A stretch of 64,000 bases of DNA, from contig CALEJB010000035.1 in assembly GCA_937898675.1 (NCBI GenBank), forward strand, positions 30,954 to 94,953, read 5' to 3'. Under the pieces are notes generated by a model that saw only the letters and a list, made by a program, of their open reading frames with translations, had not been told where the DNA came from and ran no database searches. The DNA comes from an uncultured Prevotellaceae bacterium. Its GTDB lineage: Bacteria > Bacteroidota > Bacteroidia > Bacteroidales > Muribaculaceae. Positions within the stretch are counted from its first letter, which is position 1; the number at the start of each line of letters is the position of its first letter. This document shows, in pieces, positions 25,543 through 33,191 of this stretch. Made by a program: the position numbers and the translations under genes.

Positions 25543-26322
25543 TTAGTCTTTGAAATAATACTGGCGTTTCTTGCCCTTGGTACGATTAGCAAAATCAATG
25601 GCGTGGGCGGGGCAATGATGATAGCACGAAAAGCAGGTGGTGCATAGGCCATTATGCTTCCACAGGGGAACGCCGCCGGCGGCGCAATCAATGTTGCCGA
25701 CCGGGCAAACCGCGCTGCACAAACCACAGTGCCGGCAGGCGGCGCAGTCCACCGTGAACTTGGCGTCGGTCACCCAATGCTTGAGAAAATAAGCGCCCAG
25801 CAGGCGGCTGTTAGTCCGCGGCCAGCGGCTGGCGTTGATGTCCTTGGCACCGCGACGACGCTCCACGATGGCAGGAAGCAATTGTCCCAGTCTGTGGCCT
25901 GCGGCGGCAATCTTTTTATCGGCACTTTCAGGAGTGTCGATTTGGTCTATGACGGGGAAATTATAGGTCTCGGGCATGATGACCGAGAAGACGCTGTCAA
26001 GCGTGACGCCGATGCCTTGCAAATCCTCGGCCAAATAGTCAAACGTGAGGCCCACGTCGTCGCCGCACGTGGCAAAAGCGTAGCAATACTGGCTGCCATA
26101 GCCTTCAAGCGCCAAACGCTTGACGAAGTCACGGACGAGGAACGGCGGCCGCCATCCGTGAATGGGGAAACAGAAACCGATGCGCTCATCAGCATCCACA
26201 ACATATTTATATTGGCCCGTGACAACCGCATCGGCGATGCTTATGATGTTGTCGCCAGTGGCCACGGCAAGTTGCTTGGCGAGCCAGCGGGTGTTGCCTG
26301 TGCCTGAAAAATAGAATATCAT
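25543..26322 (-). CDS. EFR1 family ferrodoxin (flavodoxin plus two [4Fe-4S] clusters)
   Basis: This 259-residue protein fuses a flavodoxin-like domain to a two-cluster ferredoxin. The FMN-binding loop is at the start (FYFSGTGNTRWLAKQL). The C-terminal ferredoxin carries CAACRHCGLCSAVCPVGNID and CTTCFSCYHHCPAHAIDFAN, both CxxCxxCxxxCP patterns for [4Fe-4S] clusters. This is the EFR1 architecture described in anaerobes, thought to shuttle electrons in the cytoplasm. Its start overlaps the stop of the upstream papain-like gene by 4 bases (ATGA). It is the last gene of the three-gene operon headed by lptD. Confidence 0.9.
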   Translation of the reverse strand: MIFYFSGTGNTRWLAKQLAVATGDNIISIADAVVTGQYKYVVDADERIGFCFPIHGWRPPFLVRDFVKRLALEGYGSQYCYAFATCGDDVGLTFDYLAEDLQGIGVTLDSVFSVIMPETYNFPVIDQIDTPESADKKIAAAGHRLGQLLPAIVERRRGAKDINASRWPRTNSRLLGAYFLKHWVTDAKFTVDCAACRHCGLCSAVCPVGNIDCAAGGVPLWKHNGLCTTCFSCYHHCPAHAIDFANRTKGKKRQYYFKD

Positions 26323-26960
26323 AAACCTATCGGGTATTTTCCAATGATTGTAACTTGTGGGCGGCGCGACAGTTCACCGGGGTTGCTGCCTGGTTGGCCC
26401 TCGGGCACCGGCATGCCGCGGCGACCGTAAAATTCTCTCCAATAGCCGGTCACGTTCAACGAGGAATCATGGAAAGACATGGGAATTGTCTGGAATATAA
26501 GATTGCCGGAATTGTCCACATAATTCATCTGCACCAGCTCGCTGCAATAGACCGCACTGTCGCCAGGCAAGAAGAGGTCATCATAAGGCTTGCCCACCAT
26601 CATCAAAGCCTGGCGGACAGAAGACCTCACATCAATCTCCACATTAACTCTGCCGATGATCACAGGCGACGGATTGTTTGCAATAAACGTATCGATGGGT
26701 GTAATGCAGACAACTGGCTTGATGGCCTCGATAACGTACAACGGCCCGTCGGCACCGCCGATGCGGTGGGCGATAGCGACATGGTCGATGGGCAAGTTAC
26801 CCACACCGTTTGTCACGTCGGTGATAGCGTTGCCTCCATCACTGCACGAGAAAACCAGATCGCCTTCCTGCAAGCACTGGGCATGAAGCGAAAAAGCGGA
26901 GCACAATTCAGCCAAAAGGATGCAAACGGCCAACCAACGATTAATACCATGTGACGCCAT
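26319..26960 (-). CDS. Permuted papain-like (YiiX/YebB-type NlpC/P60 superfamily) cysteine hydrolase, secreted
   Basis: This protein of about 213 residues has a signal peptide (ending SLHA). The fold resembles the permuted papain-like group: QEGDLVFSCSDGGNAI at the start, then the pair of LPIDHVAIAHRIGG (catalytic His) and a later conserved Cys in AVYCSELVQMNY. The ATG at 26960 is preferred for a compact signal peptide; another ATG lies at 26984. Both overlap the end of the lptD-like gene (stop at 26943-26941), so translation is probably coupled. Members cleave amide bonds in peptidoglycan-like or lipid substrates. Its location between an envelope assembly gene and an EFR1 gene gives no clear pathway. 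Confidence 0.8.
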   Translation of the reverse strand: MASHGINRWLAVCILLAELCSAFSLHAQCLQEGDLVFSCSDGGNAITDVTNGVGNLPIDHVAIAHRIGGADGPLYVIEAIKPVVCITPIDTFIANNPSPVIIGRVNVEIDVRSSVRQALMMVGKPYDDLFLPGDSAVYCSELVQMNYVDNSGNLIFQTIPMSFHDSSLNVTGYWREFYGRRGMPVPEGQPGSNPGELSRRPQVTIIGKYPIGL

Positions 26961-29664
26961 TTGAGATGCTGGAATGTTTGTCATATTTCACATCCTGCAA
27001 GATAGACGACTTGACGGCGATGTGGAAGTTGTAACTCTTGTACGGGCCCACGGGCACGAAACTGGCACTCATCTCAAAGCAGTGCATCTGGCGCGAGATG
27101 TTGCAATTCATGTAGGCAATCTTGTGCAAGTCGAAGTTATAACTTGCCGAAGCCGAAATCGCCCAATTCTTGGTGGGACGTATGCTTGCATTGAGACTCA
27201 GGTTCTGTGTCCACTTGCCGTCATATTCCATCTTCTTGGTATTAAACTGGCCGTAGCCGTAGGACAAGGAATAATTGAGCGTGAGATTCCAGGGGCATTC
27301 CCACTTGGCGTAACCGTCAATCAGTTCCAAGTCGGTCATCTGGCCCGAGCCGCTGTCCTCCTCGTTTTCACCCTCCTGCTCGTTTTGGTTTTGCGTACCC
27401 GACTGCGGCGGAGCGTTGCGGTCGGCGTCGGATTTGTCCTTCTTGCGCTTAAAAGTGTCGTTGTTGAATGTATATGAGAACGAAGTGCCCGTGCTTGCCA
27501 GCCTGCCCCAACCGCCGCCGTTGAAAAGACGCAGTTTGTTGACACGGACGGGCGCGCCTGCCGAATTGAGTTCGTACTTATATACGTCCCACGTTGCGCT
27601 CAAGTTGAGGTTGAAGCCCTTCATGAGGCGCAGCATGATGCTTGTGTTGAGGTTGCTCCACTGCAACGAGTCGGCGGCAAAGTTGCACGACTGATTCAAC
27701 GTGAAATTCTCAATCAAAGAAATCTTCTTGAAGCCCGTGCTGTCGGCCTCGCTCTTCACCTTGGCCTCGAGGTTGTTGGCGATGCTGAACGACAGTGTTC
27801 CCGACTTGCCATTGGGCGCACTGCCAAACATACCGTGCTGGAAGTAACTATACTGGGTGCGCTGCACATTGCCGCTGGCATCAGGATGCTCATAATGTCC
27901 ATAGTAGCCCCAGAACGGATCTCCAAAGTCGGGCGCGGCCGAGAACGACAACGTGGGTGTCATTACATGGCGCACCATCTGCAACTTGTCGCTCAATTTG
28001 CCCAAAAACTTCAGCGGCTTGAAGAAACCATAAATCTTGGTGCTTAACGACAGCGAGAAGTTGAAATCAAACACGTTATAAAATCCGTAAGTCGTGTCAC
28101 GCACGACAGCGCTGGCATTGGGGTCCCACTGCTGACGGATTTTGCTGGTGTACATACGGTCGTTCATATTGATGGACGGCGTGATGTTGAAATACTTCAA
28201 CACATTGAATGTCGCCTGTACGGGAATGGCATGGCTCATGCCATTGCGCCAGTCCTTGACAAGACTCTTCTTGAAGAACTCGTCCTGCTTGGCCGTCAAG
28301 GAGTTTTGGAATCGTCCCGAGTAACTTATCTTGATTTTCTCATACCACCGCTCGTCGCCCACGGCGCGCTTGCGCTTGAACGGCGCCGTCTGGCTCATAT
28401 TGACGGTGAGATTAGGGAATGAGACCGTCAAGGTTGAGTCGGCCGTGCGCTGCGAGACATTGGCCGTGGTCGAGACAGACCATTTGCTGTTTGGGAACTT
28501 GTATGTCAGGTTCACCGTGCTGCTCTTGGTGTTCTCGGTGAAAGCATTGGTATAATAGGTATTGAGACTGTTGCGGGCATAACCCGAAGTGGCAAAGTTC
28601 ACGCTTGCCGAGAAAGTCATGTAGGGATTGGCCTTGGCATTCTGGCTATGGCTCCACAGCACCTGGAAGTTGTGCATCTTGCTGTAGTCGGGGTCGCCTT
28701 TCTCGCCAGATATGGTAGTGAGGTAATTGACACTGAATGACCCCGAATACTTGTAGCGGCGCGCATAGGAAGACTGTGCCGAAAGGCCCCACGAGCCGCG
28801 AGTGTAGATTTCGCCCGTCAGCGCCAAGTCAAAGTGCTCGTTGAGCGCGAGATAGTAACCGCCGTTGCGCAGGTAAAAGCCGCGGTTGTAATCCTCGCCA
28901 AAGGTGGGCACCAGGATGCCGCTCTGGTATTTCTCGCTAAAGGGGAAATAGCCAAACGGCACCGCTATGGGCAGCGGCAGGTCCTCCAGCACCATATAGG
29001 CAGGACCCGTCACCACGTTCTTCTTTGGCCTCACCTTGGCCTTTGTCAACTGGAAATAGAAATGCGGGTGGTCGTGGTTGTCACAGGTGGTGTAGCGCCC
29101 GTCCTTGATGTAGTACTCATCATCCTCGGTCTTCTTGGTGATGCCGCCTGTCAAGTATCCCTCGCCCTGCTCGGTGACGATATCGGTGATGTAACCGCGC
29201 TTAGTCTTGAAGTTATACTTCATGATGCGCGATTCATATTCACCGCTCTCGTCCTTAAAGACGGGATTTCCTGTCAATTCGCCGATGCTGTCGGGCACGC
29301 CGATGGCCTGTACCTGGCTACTGTCCATGTCCATGCTGATCTGAGCCGCGCTCATATCAATGCCGCCATAGGCAACCTTGCTGTCGCCGTACATTGTGGC
29401 GTGCTTGCGTCCAAAGAGAATAATCGAATCCTTGGCGTTGAACTCCACGATGTGGTCCAAATCAACTTTATACCGCTTGAATTTGCTGGTATCTTGCGGG
29501 GTTACAGCCATTAAACGTGCCGTATCGCCCTCGGCATTGGCAATGGAGTCAACAGCATGGGTCAAGTCCAGCGAACCAGCTGGCTCTTGAGCATACAACA
29601 ATGCGGGCAACAGAACAATAACCGCTACCAGGCACAAGATGATATGGAGACTCCTCGTCGTCAA
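26941..29664 (-). CDS. lptD: LptD-like LPS-assembly outer membrane protein
   Basis: This 907-residue protein has a signal peptide (about 1-25). A periplasmic OstA-like beta-jellyroll follows at about 70-230, including EFNAKDSIILFGRKHATMYG, GELTGNPVFKDESGEYESRI, and a CDNHDHPHFYF motif. A large beta-barrel from about 260 to the C-terminus ends VSWY-like (GVTWY). LptD inserts lipopolysaccharide into the outer leaflet. A poly-acidic linker (NQNEQEGENEEDSGSG, about 725) sits inside the barrel region, probably an exposed loop. The start is a TTG at 29664: no ATG occurs in frame before about residue 52, and the TTG directly begins the signal peptide, 20 bases after the predicted transcription start. 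The stop lies inside the downstream gene's start region. Confidence 0.8.
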   Translation of the reverse strand: MTTRSLHIILCLVAVIVLLPALLYAQEPAGSLDLTHAVDSIANAEGDTARLMAVTPQDTSKFKRYKVDLDHIVEFNAKDSIILFGRKHATMYGDSKVAYGGIDMSAAQISMDMDSSQVQAIGVPDSIGELTGNPVFKDESGEYESRIMKYNFKTKRGYITDIVTEQGEGYLTGGITKKTEDDEYYIKDGRYTTCDNHDHPHFYFQLTKAKVRPKKNVVTGPAYMVLEDLPLPIAVPFGYFPFSEKYQSGILVPTFGEDYNRGFYLRNGGYYLALNEHFDLALTGEIYTRGSWGLSAQSSYARRYKYSGSFSVNYLTTISGEKGDPDYSKMHNFQVLWSHSQNAKANPYMTFSASVNFATSGYARNSLNTYYTNAFTENTKSSTVNLTYKFPNSKWSVSTTANVSQRTADSTLTVSFPNLTVNMSQTAPFKRKRAVGDERWYEKIKISYSGRFQNSLTAKQDEFFKKSLVKDWRNGMSHAIPVQATFNVLKYFNITPSINMNDRMYTSKIRQQWDPNASAVVRDTTYGFYNVFDFNFSLSLSTKIYGFFKPLKFLGKLSDKLQMVRHVMTPTLSFSAAPDFGDPFWGYYGHYEHPDASGNVQRTQYSYFQHGMFGSAPNGKSGTLSFSIANNLEAKVKSEADSTGFKKISLIENFTLNQSCNFAADSLQWSNLNTSIMLRLMKGFNLNLSATWDVYKYELNSAGAPVRVNKLRLFNGGGWGRLASTGTSFSYTFNNDTFKRKKDKSDADRNAPPQSGTQNQNEQEGENEEDSGSGQMTDLELIDGYAKWECPWNLTLNYSLSYGYGQFNTKKMEYDGKWTQNLSLNASIRPTKNWAISASASYNFDLHKIAYMNCNISRQMHCFEMSASFVPVGPYKSYNFHIAVKSSILQDVKYDKHSSISNGVTWY

Positions 29665-29690
29665 TGTCGCGTTATAGCCGAAATATCTTG

Positions 29691-29698
29691 CAAAGATA
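29691..29698 (-). promoter_or_regulatory. -7 promoter element for the lptD operon
   Basis: The minus strand reads TATCTTTG, 26 bases before the TTG start at 29664. Bases 29665-29889 otherwise hold only this element and the facing hydG promoter. Confidence 0.6.
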
Positions 29699-29808
29699 GT
29701 GTAAAAATCGCTTTAAGCACGCATGATTATTGTTTTTAACAGCATTTTGCAACTTGGCAAACTAGCCGATTGAATGGCAAACCCATTTCTAAAATAAATT
29801 CGTCATGA

Positions 29809-29842
29809 TTTGACAATGGTACTTATATTTATAGTAACTTTG
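29809..29842 (+). promoter_or_regulatory. Promoter of hydG (-33 TTTG and -7 TAACTTTG)
   Basis: TTTG at 29809-29812 and TAACTTTG at 29835-29842 are 22 bases apart, close to the Bacteroidota consensus. The leader to the ATG at 29890 is about 43 bases. Confidence 0.62.
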
Positions 29843-29889
29843 CATGTTAATCAAGAACTCAAACTATAAACTCATTCTTAAATAAGAAG

Positions 29890-31305
29890 ATGTATAACGT
29901 CAAATCAAAACACGCCGATGAGTTTATCGACGATAGTGAAATTCTGGAAACATTAGCCTATGCTGAGCGCAACAAGAGCAACCGCGCGCTCATCGAGGAA
30001 ATTATCGACAAGGCAGCCTTGTGCAAAGGCTTGACCCACCGTGAGGCAGCCGTGCTGCTTGACTGCGACCAGCCTGACTTGATTGAACGATATGAGCAAC
30101 TCGCGCGGGATGTGAAGCGCCGCTTCTACGGCAACCGCATCGTGATGTTCGCGCCGCTATACCTGTCCAATTACTGCATCAACGGATGCGTCTATTGCCC
30201 CTACCACGCCAAGAACAAGGAAATCCCTCGCAAGAAACTGACTCAGGACGAAGTGCGCGCCGAGGTTGAAGCCTTGGTCAAGCTGGGCCACAAGCGCCTG
30301 GCGCTCGAGGCCGGCGAACACCCGGTGATGAACCCGCTGGAATATATCCTGGACTGCATCCACACCGTGTATGACACCAAGGTGGGCAATGGCGAAATCC
30401 GCCGCGTGAATGTGAATATCGCGGCTACCGAGGTCGAGGCCTACGAGAAACTGAAAGCCGCCGGCATCGGCACCTACATCCTCTTCCAGGAGACCTATAA
30501 CCGCAAGAACTATGAGGCGCTGCATCCCACAGGCCCCAAGTCCAACTACTGCTACCATACCGAGGCCATGGACCGCGCCCAACAAGGCGGCTGTGACGAT
30601 GTAGGCATCGGTGTGCTTTACGGTCTCACGACCTACCGCTATGACTTTGTTGGCTTGCTGATGCATGCCGAGCACCTCGAGGCCACCTTCGGCGTTGGCC
30701 CGCACACCATCAGCGTGCCTCGCATCTGCCCTGCCGAGGACATTTCGCTTGAGGATTTCCCCGACACACTGCCCGATGACATCTTCTGCCGCATCGTGGC
30801 CGTCATCCGTCTGGCCGTGCCTTACACCGGCATGATCATCTCGACACGCGAGAGCCAGAACGTGCGTTCCAAACTGCTCGACCTGGGCATCTCGCAGATT
30901 AGCGGCGGCAGCCGCACCAGCGTAGGCGGCTACACCACGCCCGAGCGCCACGACGAGACCGCCCAGTTTGACGTGAGTGATACCCGCACCCTCGACGAAG
31001 TCATCAACTGGCTGCTGTCCATTGGCTATCTGCCCAGTTTCTGCACCGCCTGCTACCGTGAAGGCCGCACCGGCGACCGCTTCATGTCGCTGTGCAAAGC
31101 CGGCAAAATCGGCGACTGCTGCACGCCCAATGCCATCATGACGCTGAAGGAGTATCTCATTGACTTCGCCAGCGACGACACTCATGCCAAGGGCGACGCG
31201 CTCATCCAGGAAGAACTGGCCAAACTGACCAACCCGCGCATCAAGGAAATCACCACCAAGCGCATCCAGGACATTATCAACGGTCAGCGCGACTTCCGCT
31301 TCTAA
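29890..31305 (+). CDS. hydG: [FeFe] hydrogenase H-cluster radical SAM maturase HydG
   Basis: HydG cleaves tyrosine to build the Fe(CO)(CN) synthon of the hydrogenase H-cluster. The 471-residue protein carries the radical SAM CxxxCxxC at C96, C100, C103 (NYCINGCVYCPYH). A C-terminal cluster region CTACYREGRTGDRFMSL...GDCC gives the CxxCx22C pattern of the dangler Fe site. Signature elements EYILDCIHTVYDTK and SVGGYTTPERHDETAQF are also present. The closely related ThiH lacks the C-terminal cysteines, so HydG is secure. It is followed by hydF, and the structural hydrogenase genes lie convergently just downstream. The hydE maturase is not in this window. Confidence 0.96.
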   Translation: MYNVKSKHADEFIDDSEILETLAYAERNKSNRALIEEIIDKAALCKGLTHREAAVLLDCDQPDLIERYEQLARDVKRRFYGNRIVMFAPLYLSNYCINGCVYCPYHAKNKEIPRKKLTQDEVRAEVEALVKLGHKRLALEAGEHPVMNPLEYILDCIHTVYDTKVGNGEIRRVNVNIAATEVEAYEKLKAAGIGTYILFQETYNRKNYEALHPTGPKSNYCYHTEAMDRAQQGGCDDVGIGVLYGLTTYRYDFVGLLMHAEHLEATFGVGPHTISVPRICPAEDISLEDFPDTLPDDIFCRIVAVIRLAVPYTGMIISTRESQNVRSKLLDLGISQISGGSRTSVGGYTTPERHDETAQFDVSDTRTLDEVINWLLSIGYLPSFCTACYREGRTGDRFMSLCKAGKIGDCCTPNAIMTLKEYLIDFASDDTHAKGDALIQEELAKLTNPRIKEITTKRIQDIINGQRDFRF

Positions 31306-31326
31306 TCATCCTTAGAAACCAGCAAC

Positions 31327-31380
31327 GAATTACACGAGTTTTCACCGGATGCCATCATTGGGACTCGTGTAATTCTCTTT
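31327..31380 (+). terminator. Hairpin between hydG and hydF (terminator or attenuator)
   Basis: A perfect 13-bp inverted repeat (31327-31339 with 31363-31375) surrounds a 23-base loop, followed by TCTTTT. It lies 22 bases after hydG and ends 16 bases before the hydF ATG. No promoter is visible between it and hydF, so read-through or regulated attenuation must supply hydF unless the hairpin acts only on mRNA stability. Confidence 0.7.
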
Positions 31381-31391
31381 TGTATCGCATT

Positions 31392-32588
31392 ATGGCACAT
31401 ACCGACAACACCCCTTACAGCGAACGGCTGCACATTGCCTTGTTCGGAAGACGCAATGTGGGCAAGTCATCGCTCATCAACGCCCTCACCGGACAGCACA
31501 CTGCTCTGGTCAGCGACATGCCCGGCACAACGACCGACCCGGTGCTCAAGGCAATGGAAATCCTGCCGCTCGGCCCGTGCGTGCTCATCGACACAGCAGG
31601 GTTTGACGACAGCGGCATGGTAGGTGACCTGCGCACCCAGCGCACCCGCGAGGTCATCAAGCAGGCCGACATCGCCCTGCTGGTGACAGACGGCAAGTCG
31701 CTCGACGACGAGGCGAACTGGGCCACAATGCTCAAGCAAGCAGACATTCCCTGCCTTGCCGTGCTCAACAAGGCCGACCTGCTCGATGAAGCGCCCGAGC
31801 GCCTGCTGGCCGTCATCGCGCAACGGCTGCACTGCGATGCCATTGCCGTGAGCGCTATGGCGGGAACAGGATTGGACCAACTGCGCGCCAAAATGGCCGC
31901 GCTTGTCCCCGAGTCAGGAAAACAATCACTCACGAGCAGCCTGTGCAAGCAAGGCGACACGGTGCTGCTTGTCATGCCACAAGACCCGCAGGCGCCCAAG
32001 GGCCGCTTGATTCTGCCTCAGGTGCAGACGTTGCGCGACTTGCTGGACAAAGGGTGTACGGCCGTGTGCTGCACACCCGATGGCATGGACAGCACACTGG
32101 CGACGTTGCGCAAAGCACCGCAACTGATAATCACCGACTCGCAAGTGTTTGATATTGTGGAGCAAAAGAAGCCCGATGGCAGTCTGCTGACATCGTTCTC
32201 GGTGCTGATGGCCGCCTACAAGGGAGATATCCGCTACTTTGTTGAAAGCGCTGCCGCAATCGGCCGCCTGACCGAAAAATCCAAAGTGCTCATCGCCGAG
32301 GCTTGCACCCACGCCCCGCTGGCCGAAGACATCGGCCGCGAGAAAATTCCCCGCATGCTGCGCAAGCGAGCGGGCAATGGCCTCCAGGTCGATATCGTCG
32401 CGGGAAAAGATTTTCCCGACGATGCAACTGACTACGACTTGATTATCCACTGCGGCGCCTGTATGTTTAACCGCAAATTCATGCTATCTCGAGTGGAACA
32501 ATGCCGCAGGCAAGGCGTGCCGATGACCAACTACGGCATCGCCATCGCCTTTGTCAAGGGCATACTTGACAAGGTGTCATTGCCGTAA
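31392..32588 (+). CDS. hydF: [FeFe] hydrogenase H-cluster maturation GTPase HydF
   Basis: HydF is the scaffold GTPase on which the 2Fe subcluster is assembled before transfer to HydA. Visible GTPase motifs are the P-loop GRRNVGKSS, DMPGTTTDPV (G2), DTAGFDD (G3) and NKAD (G4). The cluster-binding C-terminal domain carries EACTHAPLAEDIG and IHCGACMFNRKFM, the HydF CxH...HCxxC pattern. With the ATG at 31392 the protein has 398 residues, normal for the family. An upstream in-frame TTG at 31380 lies within the hairpin tail and is less likely. Confidence 0.95.
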   Translation: MAHTDNTPYSERLHIALFGRRNVGKSSLINALTGQHTALVSDMPGTTTDPVLKAMEILPLGPCVLIDTAGFDDSGMVGDLRTQRTREVIKQADIALLVTDGKSLDDEANWATMLKQADIPCLAVLNKADLLDEAPERLLAVIAQRLHCDAIAVSAMAGTGLDQLRAKMAALVPESGKQSLTSSLCKQGDTVLLVMPQDPQAPKGRLILPQVQTLRDLLDKGCTAVCCTPDGMDSTLATLRKAPQLIITDSQVFDIVEQKKPDGSLLTSFSVLMAAYKGDIRYFVESAAAIGRLTEKSKVLIAEACTHAPLAEDIGREKIPRMLRKRAGNGLQVDIVAGKDFPDDATDYDLIIHCGACMFNRKFMLSRVEQCRRQGVPMTNYGIAIAFVKGILDKVSLP

Positions 32589-32619
32589 CCAGGCTATTGT
32601 CAAAGCACAAAAAACACCA

Positions 32620-32648
32620 CAGGGCGCTTGGAAAAACCAAGCGCCCTG
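32620..32648. terminator. Terminator between hydF and the hydrogenase operon
   Basis: A perfect 12-bp stem (32620-32631 with 32637-32648) with an AAAAA loop lies 31 bases after the hydF stop and 24 bases before the stop of the minus-strand operon. It serves convergent transcripts. A loose T-rich stretch follows on the plus strand. Confidence 0.85.
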
Positions 32649-32672
32649 CTTTATTGAGAATGATAAAATTGC

Positions 32673-33164
32673 TTAATCCTCGGCGGCAACTTCGTCCAGA
32701 ATCCTCTGAACATCCTTTACCTCGAGACGGCCGTAAACATGCTCGCCAATCATGACGACGGGAGCAAGGCCGCAAGCGCCCACGCAACGCAGGCAGTCGA
32801 GCGAGAACTTGCCGTCCTCGGTGGTCTCGCCCACCTCAATCTTGAGGATGCGCTTGATCTCGTCGAGCAGACGCTCAGAACCGCGCACATAGCAAGCGGT
32901 GCCCAGGCACACGCTGATGGGGTGCTTGCCCTTGGGCGTCATGGTGAAGAACGAGTAGAATGTTACAACGCCATAGACCTTGGATGCCGGAATGTTGAGC
33001 TTGCGGGCGATGATGCGCTGCATCTCCTCGGGCAGATAGCCGTGCAGGTTCTGGCACTCGTGAAGTACATTGATAAGTTCACCGGGTTTGTTTCCGTGCT
33101 TGTCGCAGATTTCCTCGACCTGTTGAACAACGGTGCACGCCAGTTTGATTTCTTTATTCTTCAT
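32673..33164 (-). CDS. hydC: NuoE-like [2Fe-2S] subunit of the NAD-linked [FeFe] hydrogenase
   Basis: This is the small thioredoxin-fold subunit (163 residues) that carries one [2Fe-2S] cluster. The ligands are visible as C86 and C91 (VCLGTACYV) and C127 and C131 (CLRCVGACGLAP), the NuoE pattern. In NAD(P)-dependent electron-bifurcating hydrogenases it partners the NuoF-like and HydA subunits and connects the flavin site to the Fe-S network. It begins 27 bases after the hydA stop and is the last gene of the operon. Symbol follows the Thermotoga HydABC nomenclature. Confidence 0.93.
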   Translation of the reverse strand: MKNKEIKLACTVVQQVEEICDKHGNKPGELINVLHECQNLHGYLPEEMQRIIARKLNIPASKVYGVVTFYSFFTMTPKGKHPISVCLGTACYVRGSERLLDEIKRILKIEVGETTEDGKFSLDCLRCVGACGLAPVVMIGEHVYGRLEVKDVQRILDEVAAED

Positions 33165-33191
33165 ATTATGATTGCTGTTTTTTACTGGTCA

